Shown piece after piece: positions 1-9,850 of a stretch of 31,040 nucleotides of DNA (position 1 is its first letter; the number at the start of each line of letters is the position of its first letter). The DNA is from Nemertoderma westbladi (taxonomy: Eukaryota > Xenacoelomorpha > Nemertodermatida > Nemertodermatidae): positions 1-31,040 of the forward strand of contig JAUCBJ010000316.1 of the NCBI GenBank assembly GCA_032718475.1, read 5' to 3'. The notes beneath the pieces were generated by a model. The model had not been told where the DNA came from, did not search any database, and was given only the letters and a program-made list of their open reading frames with translations. A program made the translations under genes and the position numbers.

Positions 1-265
1 AAATTATACGCTACCCGTACAGACTTACACAAACAAAGTACAGACCAAACGATGGCAGACTACTCTCAAGCCTAAATAAACTACAGGACATGCAGACTCC
101 GAAATGATTAGGGAGTATGCGCTCTAACCCAGTAGTGCGACTTATTCTTTAGTTGGGGGTTTACCTTACAGCGTTCGCTGCCCCTACTTCCTAACCGTAC
201 TTAATCGGACAGGTGATCTACACACACTGCAACTCGTTCAGACTTAACAGCAATCAGAATTGATC
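1..265 (-). repeat. Inverted partial copy of the retroelement leader repeat
   Basis: Read on the minus strand, this stretch aligns base by base (with scattered mismatches and small indels) to 5030-5295 inside the large LTR retrotransposon; shared landmarks include CATTTCGGAGTCTGCAT and GTAGTTTATTTAGGCTTGA. Homology stops near 265, which matches a point just downstream of a TATA-like box in the other copy. The copy runs off the left edge of the window, so its full extent is unknown. It may be a truncated second copy of the same element family or a dispersed LTR fragment. The AATAAA of the other copy is mutated here. Confidence 0.8.
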
Positions 266-440
266 AAACTTTGATCAAACATTGATCAAAGTTTGATCAA
301 AATGTGTCCATAGAATATCATTGAAAGTAGCATTGACATTGAAATGACATTGATGGCATATTGAAATGACCTTGAAATCGATGGACCGAAATTCCAGACT
401 TTCTGTCTCATATTGAAATGACATTGAAATGATTTCAAGG
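260..440. repeat. Short degenerate tandem motifs
   Basis: Four close copies of the palindromic core TTGATCAAA lie at about 260-301. They are followed by several copies of an ATTGAAATGAC-like motif between about 340 and 440. The stretch is simple, low-complexity and non-coding in appearance; the reading frame that crosses it on the minus strand only reflects the repeat. Confidence 0.6.
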
Positions 441-1222
441 TAACAGTTTACATCGCTCTTCTGCGGCATGCCTTTGAACTCAGATTCCTGCCTAGAACTG
501 GCTTTTGTTAATGGCCAAGCCGCGATGTGATTGACAGGGCGGTGGATGGAGCTTGCTTGACTTTGTGGATGGACAGCAATTGGATTTACAAGGCGGTGTT
601 GTGGTAGTGTCCCAGACTGAGTTTTGTTCTTGTAGGGCAGGGCCTATTATTACACCAACAACTAGTTCAGAAAAACAGCCTTTGGAATATTTTTAATTTA
701 TTGTTATATTAGAAATTGTTTCAATGTTCCTTAAATCAGAATCAAGGCCAAAGACCTCCATTGACGTCTCCATCCGATGGCTGCCGCTGCATTGCATTTG
801 CTTATACAGTAATTGTGTAAATTCGACAAGCTTCCTTCCTGCCCCTGCCTCTAATTATACTAATAAATGTAAATAAAGAAATAAATAAATCCAAGCGCCA
901 GCGCCAGCGCACCCCCTAAAATGTTATGTACATCATTAGTTACGTATTTTTTAATTATTCATGTTTAATTATGTAACATTATACATGACACTTAAAACAA
1001 GAATAAACTTCAAAATGCGACTTTAGGTGTCGTAAATAATTATGTCTAGTTACATTCATATGACAGAATGAACAACATATTACTATTTTATCCATATTGA
1101 AGTTTGTTTAGATTATATAATAATAATAATAATAAAATATCACCAAAGATTAATATGAAATGAAATGTTATTGGCTATATCTAAACATTTATATGCTACC
1201 GAGCGAAATAATTTTAAAACAA
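441..1222. other. Unassigned intergenic DNA
   Basis: No supported gene is seen. The stretch holds a short GCGCCA tandem (895-910), AATAAA-like A/T runs near 870-890, and a (TAA)n microsatellite at about 1118-1134. The rest is AT-rich DNA with no feature I can name. Confidence 0.5.
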
Positions 1223-1268
1223 TCACCAATCACCAATAACCTCGGGTTTTGAAATAAAATTATTAGCC

Positions 1269-2306
1269 TCATCTACTGGAAATGAGGTAACAACAACTTT
1301 CTGTTTCTTTGCAGCTGTTGCATTGGTTAATGTTAAATTGGTTAAGGCATGGGTGTTGCATCGCATGCTTCCGTGGTAATATTTCAGGAAAGACATGTTG
1401 CGGTTGAGCGCAACTCTCTTCAACATCTGGTTTTGGTGATGGAATCTCAACGAATGCTTTAGGTATATCCAAAATGACAAAACGATCTACATTAGCCTCA
1501 GTAAGAGAAACACCATCCATTGCTACTTTGAAAAAACTAATATGGGCTTTATCATTCAAGTAATGCAACTCAATAGAATTTCGGTCTGCTCCCGCTTCAG
1601 TAGGATTATCAGTGTTGGTAATAATAATTTTTTTATCGGTTTTAATCATTTTGAGACGGTCTGATAGTTGAATGATATTTTTAAAATCATCAAAAAGATG
1701 CGTGCTTGTTTCGTCGATTTGCGTATCCCACTCATTCAACAAAGAGGTTAGTTCCTGATTTGACAAATTAAAACCCGTATAATAGCTAAAACCAACACTA
1801 CCAGCGTATCTGAGGGTGATTTTCCATAACCCAACATAGTTGGTTCCCTTGAATGCTGTTACAAATCCAATAAACTCTGGATTTGATAATTCAATGTAGA
1901 ATTGATTGCCAATAATCTCTAGAGGTGGAGAGAGAAATTGCAATAATTTCTCCCTGTATTGAATTAGAACTTCAGTAAAAGCTTTGTTTAGAAGTTTACA
2001 TTTGCCATGTTTCTGAACATAAACATCACCCGGTGTGGGGTTGATAGAAATATTCAAATTTCCTCGCGCAAAACGAAGTGTGGGATTTATCCTACCTGGT
2101 ATAATTGGTGGTCTGGATTGATGTTGATTGTTGGTTGTTTCTAGAATGTCTAACAAATAGCGGGTATCTTGATGAGAAAAACAGATTGTTTCGTTGTCAT
2201 CCTGAGAATTCACAATAAAATACTTGCTGTGAACGACAGTGCAAGTATATTTATTGTAAGTAAAATTCCAGCTATTTGTTGCTCCGGTTTTTTGCATTAA
2301 AGCCAT
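1269..2306 (-). CDS. Hypothetical protein, 345 codons, family not recognised
   Basis: An uninterrupted 345-codon frame starts ATGGCTTTAATG on the minus strand, long for such AT-rich DNA and with ordinary amino-acid composition, so it is probably a real or recently real coding sequence. No signal peptide, membrane segment or catalytic motif is evident. The sequence alternates short hydrophobic beta-like stretches with charged segments in several blocks; a distant likeness to small beta-rich DNA-binding folds is only an impression. The last ~60 residues are rich in Cys, Gln and Asn. An overlapping minus-strand frame (1223-1480) offers a different C-terminus with a basic AAKKQKVVV stretch and ends at 1223, so a frameshift near 1380-1440 is possible. 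A long palindrome lies about 55 bp upstream of the start. It could be a host single-exon gene or a captured mobile or viral gene; I cannot decide. Confidence 0.5.
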   Translation of the reverse strand: MALMQKTGATNSWNFTYNKYTCTVVHSKYFIVNSQDDNETICFSHQDTRYLLDILETTNNQHQSRPPIIPGRINPTLRFARGNLNISINPTPGDVYVQKHGKCKLLNKAFTEVLIQYREKLLQFLSPPLEIIGNQFYIELSNPEFIGFVTAFKGTNYVGLWKITLRYAGSVGFSYYTGFNLSNQELTSLLNEWDTQIDETSTHLFDDFKNIIQLSDRLKMIKTDKKIIITNTDNPTEAGADRNSIELHYLNDKAHISFFKVAMDGVSLTEANVDRFVILDIPKAFVEIPSPKPDVEESCAQPQHVFPEILPRKHAMQHPCLNQFNINQCNSCKETESCCYLISSR

Positions 2307-2361
2307 AATAATAAATAGATACGAAAAATATTACAAATGATAAATTTTAAACTGTATCGCT

Positions 2362-2552
2362 GTAATAAATTGACATTTTTAAGTTGTAGAAATGAATATT
2401 CTTTGTTTTTACCAGTAATATGATTGCGATGTTTGTTTTTATTGCGATGTTAAATTTAACAATAAGTCGTGGGAAAAACAAACACCATATTACAGGAAAA
2501 AACATCTGTACGAATATTCATTTTTACAACTTGATCGAGTCAAATTTATTAC
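2362..2552. repeat. Long imperfect palindrome (hairpin)
   Basis: The left arm (2362-about 2445) and the right arm (about 2470-2552) are reverse complements with some mismatches and small indels. Shared segments include GTAATAAATT, AAGTTGTA, AATGAATATTC, GTAATATG and GTTTGTTTTT. The centre contains the perfect palindrome GTTAAATTTAAC. Extruded, it would form a hairpin of roughly 85 bp per arm. It resembles a small hairpin MITE or a terminal palindrome and sits just upstream of the minus-strand ORF at 1269-2306. Confidence 0.75.
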
Positions 2553-2684
2553 CGTGAAAATTATAAGTGATAAATTTTAATAAAAACATTCAGTTATATA
2601 TATAATTTCTGAATAGAACACGAAAACGTAAGCAACAAATATGTGGCATAGATACGGCAGCGAATAAGAAAATAACCTAAATGC

Positions 2685-2827
2685 GGTTGGTTGGTTGGTT
2701 GGTTGGTTGGTTGGTTGGTTGGTTGGTTGGTTGGTTGGTTGGTTGGTTGGTTGGTTGGTTGGTTGGTTGGTTGGTTGGTTGGTTGGTTGGTTGGTTGGTT
2801 GGTTGGTTGGTTGGTTGGTTGGTTGGT
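2685..2827. repeat. (GGTT)n tetranucleotide array
   Basis: A 143-bp uninterrupted GGTT array of nearly 36 perfect units. Frames crossing it encode only repeating VGWL or NQPT-type peptides and are not genes. The G-rich strand has regularly spaced GG pairs that could stack as two-tetrad quadruplexes. Perfect homogeneity suggests recent expansion. Confidence 0.95.
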
Positions 2828-3557
2828 CTGGAAATACGTGTACAATTAATTGAGAGGGTAGGGAGATGAAATAAGAATCATTGAGTTGTGTAATAATCAA
2901 TAATTGTAATAAAAAAACGTACAGTATAATAGATAGCACGCAGTGCTAACTATTACTTAATGGGGTGATAGGATAGGGTTAGGATGAGTAACCAGGGAAA
3001 CGCATTCGCTTCACAACGCAACGTGTCTACGTGTAGCCGAATTTCAAGTCCCATATAACACACACACACTGGTGCTGGTGATGGTCGAGTAGCAGGAAAT
3101 CATTGAGTTGGCAATCAATATAATAGATAGATAGATAGCGTAGTATGTGTGGAAGGGGTTAACGACCGTAAAGATGATAGGATACATTACAAAGTGAAAG
3201 TATAGCAAAGTGAAACAATGAGTAACTGCAACCGCGACAGCGTGTGGCTTGGCTATGCGTAGTTGAATATCGATCATTGGTTGATGCGATGCGGATGAGT
3301 GGGGTAGCAGATGGTCATCATAATGTAGCAAAATTTAGCGATTTCAATAGCCCTCTGGCAGGAATGTCCATAGAGAAGCATAGGGAGGACTTTCCAGAGG
3401 GACCCTCTTCGTCTACTACTGGTACACACACATTTGTAATTCTATCATATTTAGGCTGAAATCAGACGCCATAGCCCTACTTTACTGGGATGACAGCTAC
3501 AGGTATTGAGCTACATGTAGTACCACAATACAGCTATCAGGATCTGGGGACCCTAGC
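2828..3557. other. Unassigned DNA with small internal duplications
   Basis: No supported gene. An ATTGAGTTG...ATAATAGATAG block occurs twice (about 2879-2934 and 3101-3136), with short CA and GATA microsatellites near 3060 and 3125. This is the left flank of the large LTR retrotransposon insertion. Confidence 0.5.
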
Positions 3558-3562
3558 CTGGC
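3558..3562. repeat. Target site duplication, left copy (CTGGC)
   Basis: CTGGC immediately precedes the TGT start of the left LTR and is repeated exactly after the ACA end of the right LTR (19873-19877). A 5-bp duplication is usual for LTR retrotransposon integrases, including BEL/Pao. Confidence 0.92.
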
Positions 3563-4673
3563 TGTAAAAGCTTTTGCGGACATAACAAGTCATTTTTACG
3601 CAATGCGCAGAATACTCTAAAATAGCCCTAAATTTATCCAACTACGCGACAGGAAGGAATTAGAACCAAGATGACGAAATCTGTCAGCTGATTCTTTGTG
3701 GACGTGGAGGTTCTTTGTTCTGCCTTATTCAGCCAATCAGAGCGATTTTCACTTGATTTTCACAGAAACCTATGGAAACTCGCGCAATGCATTACGGTCT
3801 TTGTTTACTATTTTCTGAGCATCAGAGCCAGCTCGGAATTTTCTGTGCTTCTGTTGGAAGTTTCAGACTTTGGCCTAGGAACATCAGATGGCCTTGATTA
3901 TAAGAACGTAAAACTATTAACTTATCATTCTACTGATCATACTTAACTCACCTTGATTTCTTTGTTTACTATTTCATAACTGCATAAGTAACACATGCTG
4001 ACTGTTCGCCGCATTATTTTACTTCTGTTATTAATTATTGTTATATTAATGGATATTGCTGTTATATTTGGAGAATACCGATAAATAATCATAAACCCCT
4101 CAATCTTCTTGATTACTGAGGTAAGAGGAACAGGTTTACCGGTAGCAACTGCGACTTAAATTATAGTGGTTTGTGTGAATTAAATGCTATTTCATAATCC
4201 CTACATGTGTCAGTTGAGATCCTCCTTATATATGATCAAATTCAGTGACGGTCGGCAGATTAGTGCGAAGTAGTGTGAAGTAGTGTGAAGGTTAATAAAG
4301 CATCTCCTAAAGAATGCGCTATTTACAAAACTCTGTGGCCATCTAGTTGTGATTAGTATAAGTCATAACTCTGTTTTTATACTTAAAACGCCATATCCTA
4401 AAGGAACTGTTAATATTTCCCCGAAAGTAAATATATTTGTCAGAGAAAATATAGTAACGATCAATCGAATAATACAGTAGGTCTACACTGCAATAACTCT
4501 CAAGGAATCCGAATCCAGTCTCCCACACCGTGGGTCATACGCCGCGCACGGACTGGCTTAGGCTGATGTAACTTCAGTACACTAGGTAATTGATAAAGGC
4601 TAAAGTCGATTTATAAACAAGAGGACAACTAAAATTGGCAGGTTAAACTGCTAAAGGTCTAAAAGCACGAACA
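3563..4673 (+). repeat. 5' long terminal repeat
   Basis: Starts TGTAAAAGCTTTTGCGG and ends AGCACGAACA. It aligns over its whole length to 18730-19872. It carries a TATA-like box (TATATATG, 4227-4234) and an AATAAA signal (4294-4299), placing the R region near 4255-4320. Between them lie 10-bp repeats of the AGTGTGAAGT type, present in fewer copies than in the 3' LTR. Small reading frames at 3698-3946 (plus) and 4343-4528 (minus) recur in the other LTR and are not supported as genes. Confidence 0.94.
4227..4299 (+). promoter_or_regulatory. LTR core promoter and poly(A) signal module
   Basis: TATATATG at 4227-4234 is followed 60 bp later by AATAAA at 4294-4299, the usual order in a compact LTR where transcription starts about 30 bp after the TATA box and the same R region carries the poly(A) signal. 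The same module is present in the 3' LTR (about 19398-19499), separated further by extra 10-bp repeats. Function is inferred from motif order only. Confidence 0.55.
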
Positions 4674-6553
4674 TTAATAGTTTTCAGTTTCTTGATTGCA
4701 CAGTAGGCAATAAATATACTTTGTCTAATGTTCTGGTAAGAACAATAATAGATTTTAGTTTCTTTATTGCGCCATAGGCAATAAAGTCGAATGTACCGGT
4801 CGGACGGTAAGCTGTAGGCCTAAACACCCGAACTGGTACTTACAGGTACAGCAGTGTTATTTCGATTATTAAATATTGTATATTGTAGGCTGTTAGGGGA
4901 TTAGGGATTGATCACCCCTTATTCCTTTGTATGGTTTACTTATTTCTGTCAGTTTTATTTATCTGTAAGTGTAATATTGAGCAGAAGGCGTGTAAGCCTG
5001 CTCAGATTGTATAAATAATTTGTAGGCCGGATTGTTGTCTAACTGTTGTTAGGTCTGAGGCGATTGCAGTGTATGTAGAGTGTCTGTCCAATAAAGTGCT
5101 AGTTAGGAAGGTGGGGGCATCCAGTGCTGTAAGGTAAATCCCCCCGAAAGAATAAGTCGTACTACTTGGTTAGAACACCTACTAACTAACCATTTCGGAG
5201 TCTGCATATACTGTAGTTTATTTAGGCTTGACAGTAGTCTGCCAGCATTTGGTCTGTGTTTTGTTTGAATAGTCTGCACGGGTAGCGTAATATTTATTAT
5301 TCAGAGATTATGCGAGTATTCGCAACCTCCAACTCCCCAAGTTTATTCCTACAGTAATTCTGCTTGTTATACATACCATTATAGTTAAATTAACCCCGGT
5401 ACTACATCAGGGCTGCTTGGCGTAGGTAAAGACTGGTGATTTTGTGCTCCGGTCACTCCAGCAGATACCGTGGTTCTTTTGGCTGTTCAAGTATATTTAA
5501 CTGCTGGTTATTTGTTGTATAAGTACTTGTACCTAATTTAGGATTTAGAGTACAGTGCTTTCCGAAAGTAATTTAGTGTGTAGGCAGTATATGTGTGTTG
5601 TAACGTGGTTAATAGGTACGTTAGCTCTGGTTGGCTTCGATAATTAACCTCTAGGTAAGGACACTCCGGGTACATAACGTAGTACTTATAGAGTTTAAGA
5701 CTATAAGTTGTCAGACGGTGTTATTTCCTTATCTGGACAACGCAACTTACTTACTACTGCTTTATTGGTTTCAACTACCGTAGTTTCCTGTCAGTTTGTA
5801 AGAACCAGAAAATCTAACTCCTTGTTAGGCTGGTTTGTAGATTTCTTGTAAAATTACCCTAAAAATTGTACGTGTAACTTGTTTATTGTTTAATTAGAGA
5901 TTGTAATCTCCACCTGTTTGTAAGTAATTTGTAGTAATAAGTAACTTAGTAAAGTAGAATTATCTGTATTAGTGTCGAACAAGTAGCACTCCACTGAGAG
6001 TGTTCAGCTTCTGTGTAGTGTAGAAATAATAACATTTATTTCAAATATTGTCAAAACCCTTTGTACGGGTATATATATATATTTATAAATCCACTCAAAC
6101 AGATTTATAAAATAGTAGGCCTGTTATATATCAATTAGGTCTCAATATCAGTTGAACTACTGCTTAATATCAGTAATAAAGTAATGGGAAGTAACCATAA
6201 AATTCAGAAATTCAGTTATTATTAAATAATTGACATTACCGGTATTTACGGTTAATTATTAATTATTCTGTTGTGATATTAAACGATTTGGTGGGCCGGT
6301 ATTTACGGTAAGCTTATTATATTTATATAAATTTAGGCTGAAATTATATACCGATATTCTGTGACTGATCCTAGTCTGTAATAATACTTATACATATACT
6401 ATAAGTGTATACCGGTATTTTAATATTATATATATATCACGTTACACTGAGTAACGGTATCGGTAACTAACTACTAGGCTTACAGTTGATACTGATTCCT
6501 AGACTTGCTTTAACTGTCATTATAGTAGTAGGCATTCAACTGTAAAATAAATC
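4674..6553 (+). other. 5' leader of the retrotransposon
   Basis: A 1.9-kb segment between the 5' LTR and the first gag ATG, with many stops in all frames. It begins with a tandem duplication (copies at about 4676-4714 and 4749-4787, both ending GGCAATAAA). At 5010-5095 there is a second TATA-AATAAA module, and 5030-5295 is repeated in inverted orientation at the window start. The remainder (5300-6550) is AT-rich with scattered TACGG/CCGGTATT motifs and a TA microsatellite near 6070. No primer-binding site complementary to a common tRNA 3' end is obvious. The long leader could hold packaging or translation-control signals, or an older nested LTR. Confidence 0.7.
5010..5095 (+). promoter_or_regulatory. 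Second TATA/poly(A) module, possible fossil LTR
   Basis: TATAAATA (5010-5017) is followed by AATAAA (5090-5095) within a segment (about 4880-5295) that also exists as a dispersed, inverted copy at the window start. This spacing mirrors the outer LTR and suggests that an LTR-like unit lies inside the leader. I see no paired second copy near the 3' end of the element, so a solo or truncated LTR is the more likely reading. Boundaries and target duplication were not identified. Confidence 0.4.
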
Positions 6554-8071
6554 ATGTCTGACATAAAGCAAACACTGTCAGATAGTCTCCTAGAAAGAAC
6601 GATCTATGACCCAGATAAGAGTATCGAACATCTAAGACCAAAGTCCAAGTCCCCTCCTACTGTAAGAAAGGTCATCCCTACAGTAGTGGTATCAGACCCT
6701 AGGCTAGTAAAGCACCATAGGTCTATTATAGGCACTAGGGCTCAAGTTAAGCGGGACCAAGAGACGGCTGTTAAACAGCAGCAGCACCCGAACCGAGAAC
6801 TTATTTCTCAACGGCAGAATAACTCTAGTAATTCCGACACTGAAGAGTTAACGCCCGAGATTGGAGCAAAGATGGCAGAAGCGGTTTATCCAGATCCATT
6901 TCTAATTCTTCCTGGGGGCAATACTCACTAGAGTATTGATTGCTGTAGAGGAACATCTAGCGGATTGGATGAGAAATAAGAGATCGACCAAGGACAGTTA
7001 TGCGGGATACACGATGGAGGAACTAAGGTCTATTGTAGAGACGCAATGGAACTTCCCCGGACCCGGACTCCCGTTTAACTTATTGGAAGCTGCCTGGGAG
7101 GACTTATACCGAATGGGGATAGTGAGGGACACTCGAGATCCAGCTGTATGGAAGAGGTCAGCAGCAGGATATGTCCAGGGATTCTTCAGCTCTTTGGAGC
7201 GATTAGAAGAACACCTATTTCAACAACGTCAAGGACCTCAAGAGCAGGGAGAGCTGCTTTATCAAGTGCGAGAACGAATCTTATGAATCAGATTAATACT
7301 ATCAGCCTTTGAGGAGGCCTCGAAGAGAAGCCAAGACACGTCGTTGCAAGTTGCTGTAAAGACTTGGTTCCAACGAGTGAGTGTTAAGGTCCAGGGAACG
7401 ACACAATGGAAAGTTCAGCTAACTGAGCGCATGACCCACGGAGAATCAACAGAAGCCACCTTTTCTCATGTGGAAGGCGAAGCGATATCCGAAAAACCTC
7501 AGAAGAAGGATGCGATTGACATCTATCTGTCGGATTATCAACGATTTATAGGTGACAAAGAGCTCAGAAGACGGCTAGCTGGACTTCATCCCAATAGTGA
7601 GGGAGCCAAATTCGTGTTGGACTCTTTATATGCGGAAATATTAGCTGTGGAGCAGGCTAAATTTGATGAAAGCATCCTCATCGCAATGGACCAAGAAGAA
7701 CAAATAAAGAAAAGGCAAATAGAAGACCGAAAGTTAGCAGCGGCGGCGGCAGCGGCGGCGGCAGCGGGGGCGGCAGCTGCAGCGGAAGAGGCCGAAAGAA
7801 AGGCGGTAGCGGCAGCGGCAGTGGCAGAAGCAGAGCGGAGAGTATCTGAAGCGACAACCCAACTAGAGTTGGAGAATCTTCAGGCGAAACAAGATTACTT
7901 AAATAAACAAAGGGCAGCTACTCAGATGCAACTACTGAGTCGATCTACTCCCAGAAGACAGGGATTTACCTCCTCTGATGAGGCGATACAACAGATCCCG
8001 AGGGTAGAGGTAATAAATCTCATTCAAGCGGACGTAGAAGAGCGCCAAACCGTCAGAAGTTACCTAATTTA
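6554..8071 (+). pseudogene. gag: Gag N-terminal region (broken)
   Basis: The first long coding stretch after the leader starts ATGTCTGACATAAAGC at 6554. Frame 2 runs to 6931; the sensible continuation is in another frame from about 6915 and crosses the TGA at 7284-7286, extending to about 8050. The frame change is best placed in the G5 run at 6914-6918 (one extra G). The protein is charged and hydrophilic; an alanine-rich and glutamate/lysine-rich helical stretch encoded at about 7690-7920 looks like a coiled coil with a GCG/GCA-type codon expansion (around 7738-7790). A second shift fits the AAA at 8047-8049. This matches the position of a BEL/Pao gag but is unusually long. The exact family of this N-terminal part is not recognised. 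Confidence 0.7.
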
Positions 8072-8671
8072 CCTCCTGCGGTGAGAAGGCAACTAGCTAA
8101 TGTAGATATAAGTAATCAATAACCTACAGACCAAATTATTAGAGTAGAAAGACTCCCTACTATAGTAGATGAGCCCGAAATAATTAGGCCTGTTAGTAAA
8201 GCCACTCCATTGATAGTGACCCCTGTACTTCCAGAACCTAACTCTAAATTCCCTTTGCACAGTACTAAATTACCTGTGCCCAGTAGACAAGCCCCGGAAT
8301 CATACCCAGTCCTGGACGCCGAGCAAGACATAAATGAATTGTCTCCCGTCGTCCCTATGCGTCACCCGGCTATCATGTTGGCGGCTCCCACTTCTGCGGT
8401 TGACTGGGTGGACGAGGGACAATGGGGGATGAATCAGCTGCTCGGGCAGCTGGAAGACAATAAGAAACAGTCTTCCCAGCAGGTCCGAGAGTTGGAAGGG
8501 ACTGTTCAGCTGTTAAAGGGAACAGTAAGAGAGAGTAGGTTAGAGTTGCAAGAAGTACAACAAAGTATCGCTTTAGAGTGCGATAAATTAGTAAATATAC
8601 AAATGGGTATACCACCACCCCCTGTAACAATGTGTCAACCCATTAGGTCATAAGTATTTCATGCGCAAGGT
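8072..8671 (+). pseudogene. gag: Gag middle region (broken)
   Basis: Coding continues in frame 2, interrupted by TAA at 8120-8122 and TAA at 8651-8653, both followed by continued coding-like sequence in the same frame. The part encoded at about 8400-8600 is rich in Gln, Glu, Leu and Lys and looks helical or coiled-coil, followed by a proline run (PPPP, near 8610). It directly joins the DUF1759-like part downstream, which supports one continuous ancestral gag. The proline/serine-rich segment at 8210-8350 is probably a linker. Confidence 0.65.
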
Positions 8672-9850
8672 GTGGAGCCTACACGCATCTATACTGCTAG
8701 TGAAGTAGAAACTCCTATAGTAAACCCTATTAAGGGTAATTATAAACCTGTTGATAATGATATCCCATACAGATCTGATCATAATCCGAGAAATTTATAT
8801 ACCGATAACTCGATATTAAATAATACGATGGCTCAAGAAAGTTTTACACGTCAGATGGCTAGAACCGAAGCCCTTCAAGCAGTAAAGGTGGGAGAAGTCG
8901 TCAAGTTCAATGGAGATGTGATGAAATGGTTACCTTTTAATGAATATTATAAAGATAACATACAGAACTCTGTACTATCCAACGGAGAGAAACTTAGATT
9001 CCTCATCGAGTGCTTGGAAGGACCTCCCACATTAATGGCGTTAAAGTTTATTGGACATCCAGATGGATTAAGACAAGTTTGGGATACACTAAACATCAGG
9101 TATGGTAATAGGACTAACATAGCTAGGTATTTATATGCGAAATTAGTAGTGCCCAGAAAGTTTCTTAGCAGCGGGATTATAGAGTTTTCCGATGAGATTC
9201 AGGAGATCTGTAGACAGTTAGATTGGTTAGGTAAGTCTCAGGAATACCAGAGTTCTATGGTTGTTGGAGCCGTAGCATCTACTTTGCCAAAGGGTGTAGT
9301 AGGTACTCGTTGGGACAAAAATGTTCTCTATATGATGGACCAGCAACAAAGAGACCCTACCATGGCTGATCTCATGTCATTCTTAAATGGAGAGGTAAGT
9401 TTACAGCTCCTAAAGCAGTCCAGAGAGAAGACACCGGAAAGTAAGGTAAGTGAAAAACCCGTTACTAGGAGAAAGGTAACACCAGTGCGTTATACGGACG
9501 ATGGCGAAAGCCAAACTTCCTACGAGGAGAACAGCGGTAAGGACACCAAAATATCTTATTATGTCAATAAAGTTAGGAAAGACGTAAGTAAATCTAAGTC
9601 TCGAACCAGTGACAGGAGAGAACAGGTAACAACTCCTCCTACGTCTCCTAAGAGAATTCATGGAAGAAAGCCCGAAGAAAGAATAAGTGTGCACAACATA
9701 ACACAGGTTAAAGTAAGTAACATCAAACCCAAATGTGTATTGTATGACAGGCCACATCGCTTGAGTGGGTGTGATGAGTTCTTAAAGGAATCCCTGAAGG
9801 ATAGACGTGATGTCATGTGGGATAAGCGGTTGTGTTATAATTGCCTCAAC
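8672..9850 (+). pseudogene. gag: Gag with DUF1759-like domain and zinc knuckle
   Basis: The frame shows the pattern typical of the BEL/Pao gag DUF1759 family: a VVKFNGDVMKW start, then WLPFNEYY and later LRQVWDTLNIRYG (encoded around 8890-9120). A basic, Ser/Thr-rich linker follows, then a Cys/His cluster (from about 9730) that begins CVLYDRPHRLSGC and CYNCLNE. The first pair reads C-x-x-Y where a cysteine is usual. The zinc region is cut by a frame change at about 9851-9855: its remaining Cys/His residues (CYSDTKCAKCG) lie in the next frame. The break fits loss of one G in a short G run rather than a programmed shift, because it splits a zinc finger. Product would bind and package element RNA. 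Confidence 0.85.

Noticed and set aside
2577-2939. Frames with NQPT and VGWL repeats
   Set aside because: They only translate the (GGTT)n microsatellite.
3698-4528. Small genes in the LTRs (3698-3946 and 4343-4528, with counterparts at 18863-19066 and 19542-19727)
   Set aside because: They lie in LTR sequence, are not preserved equally in both copies and show no protein features.
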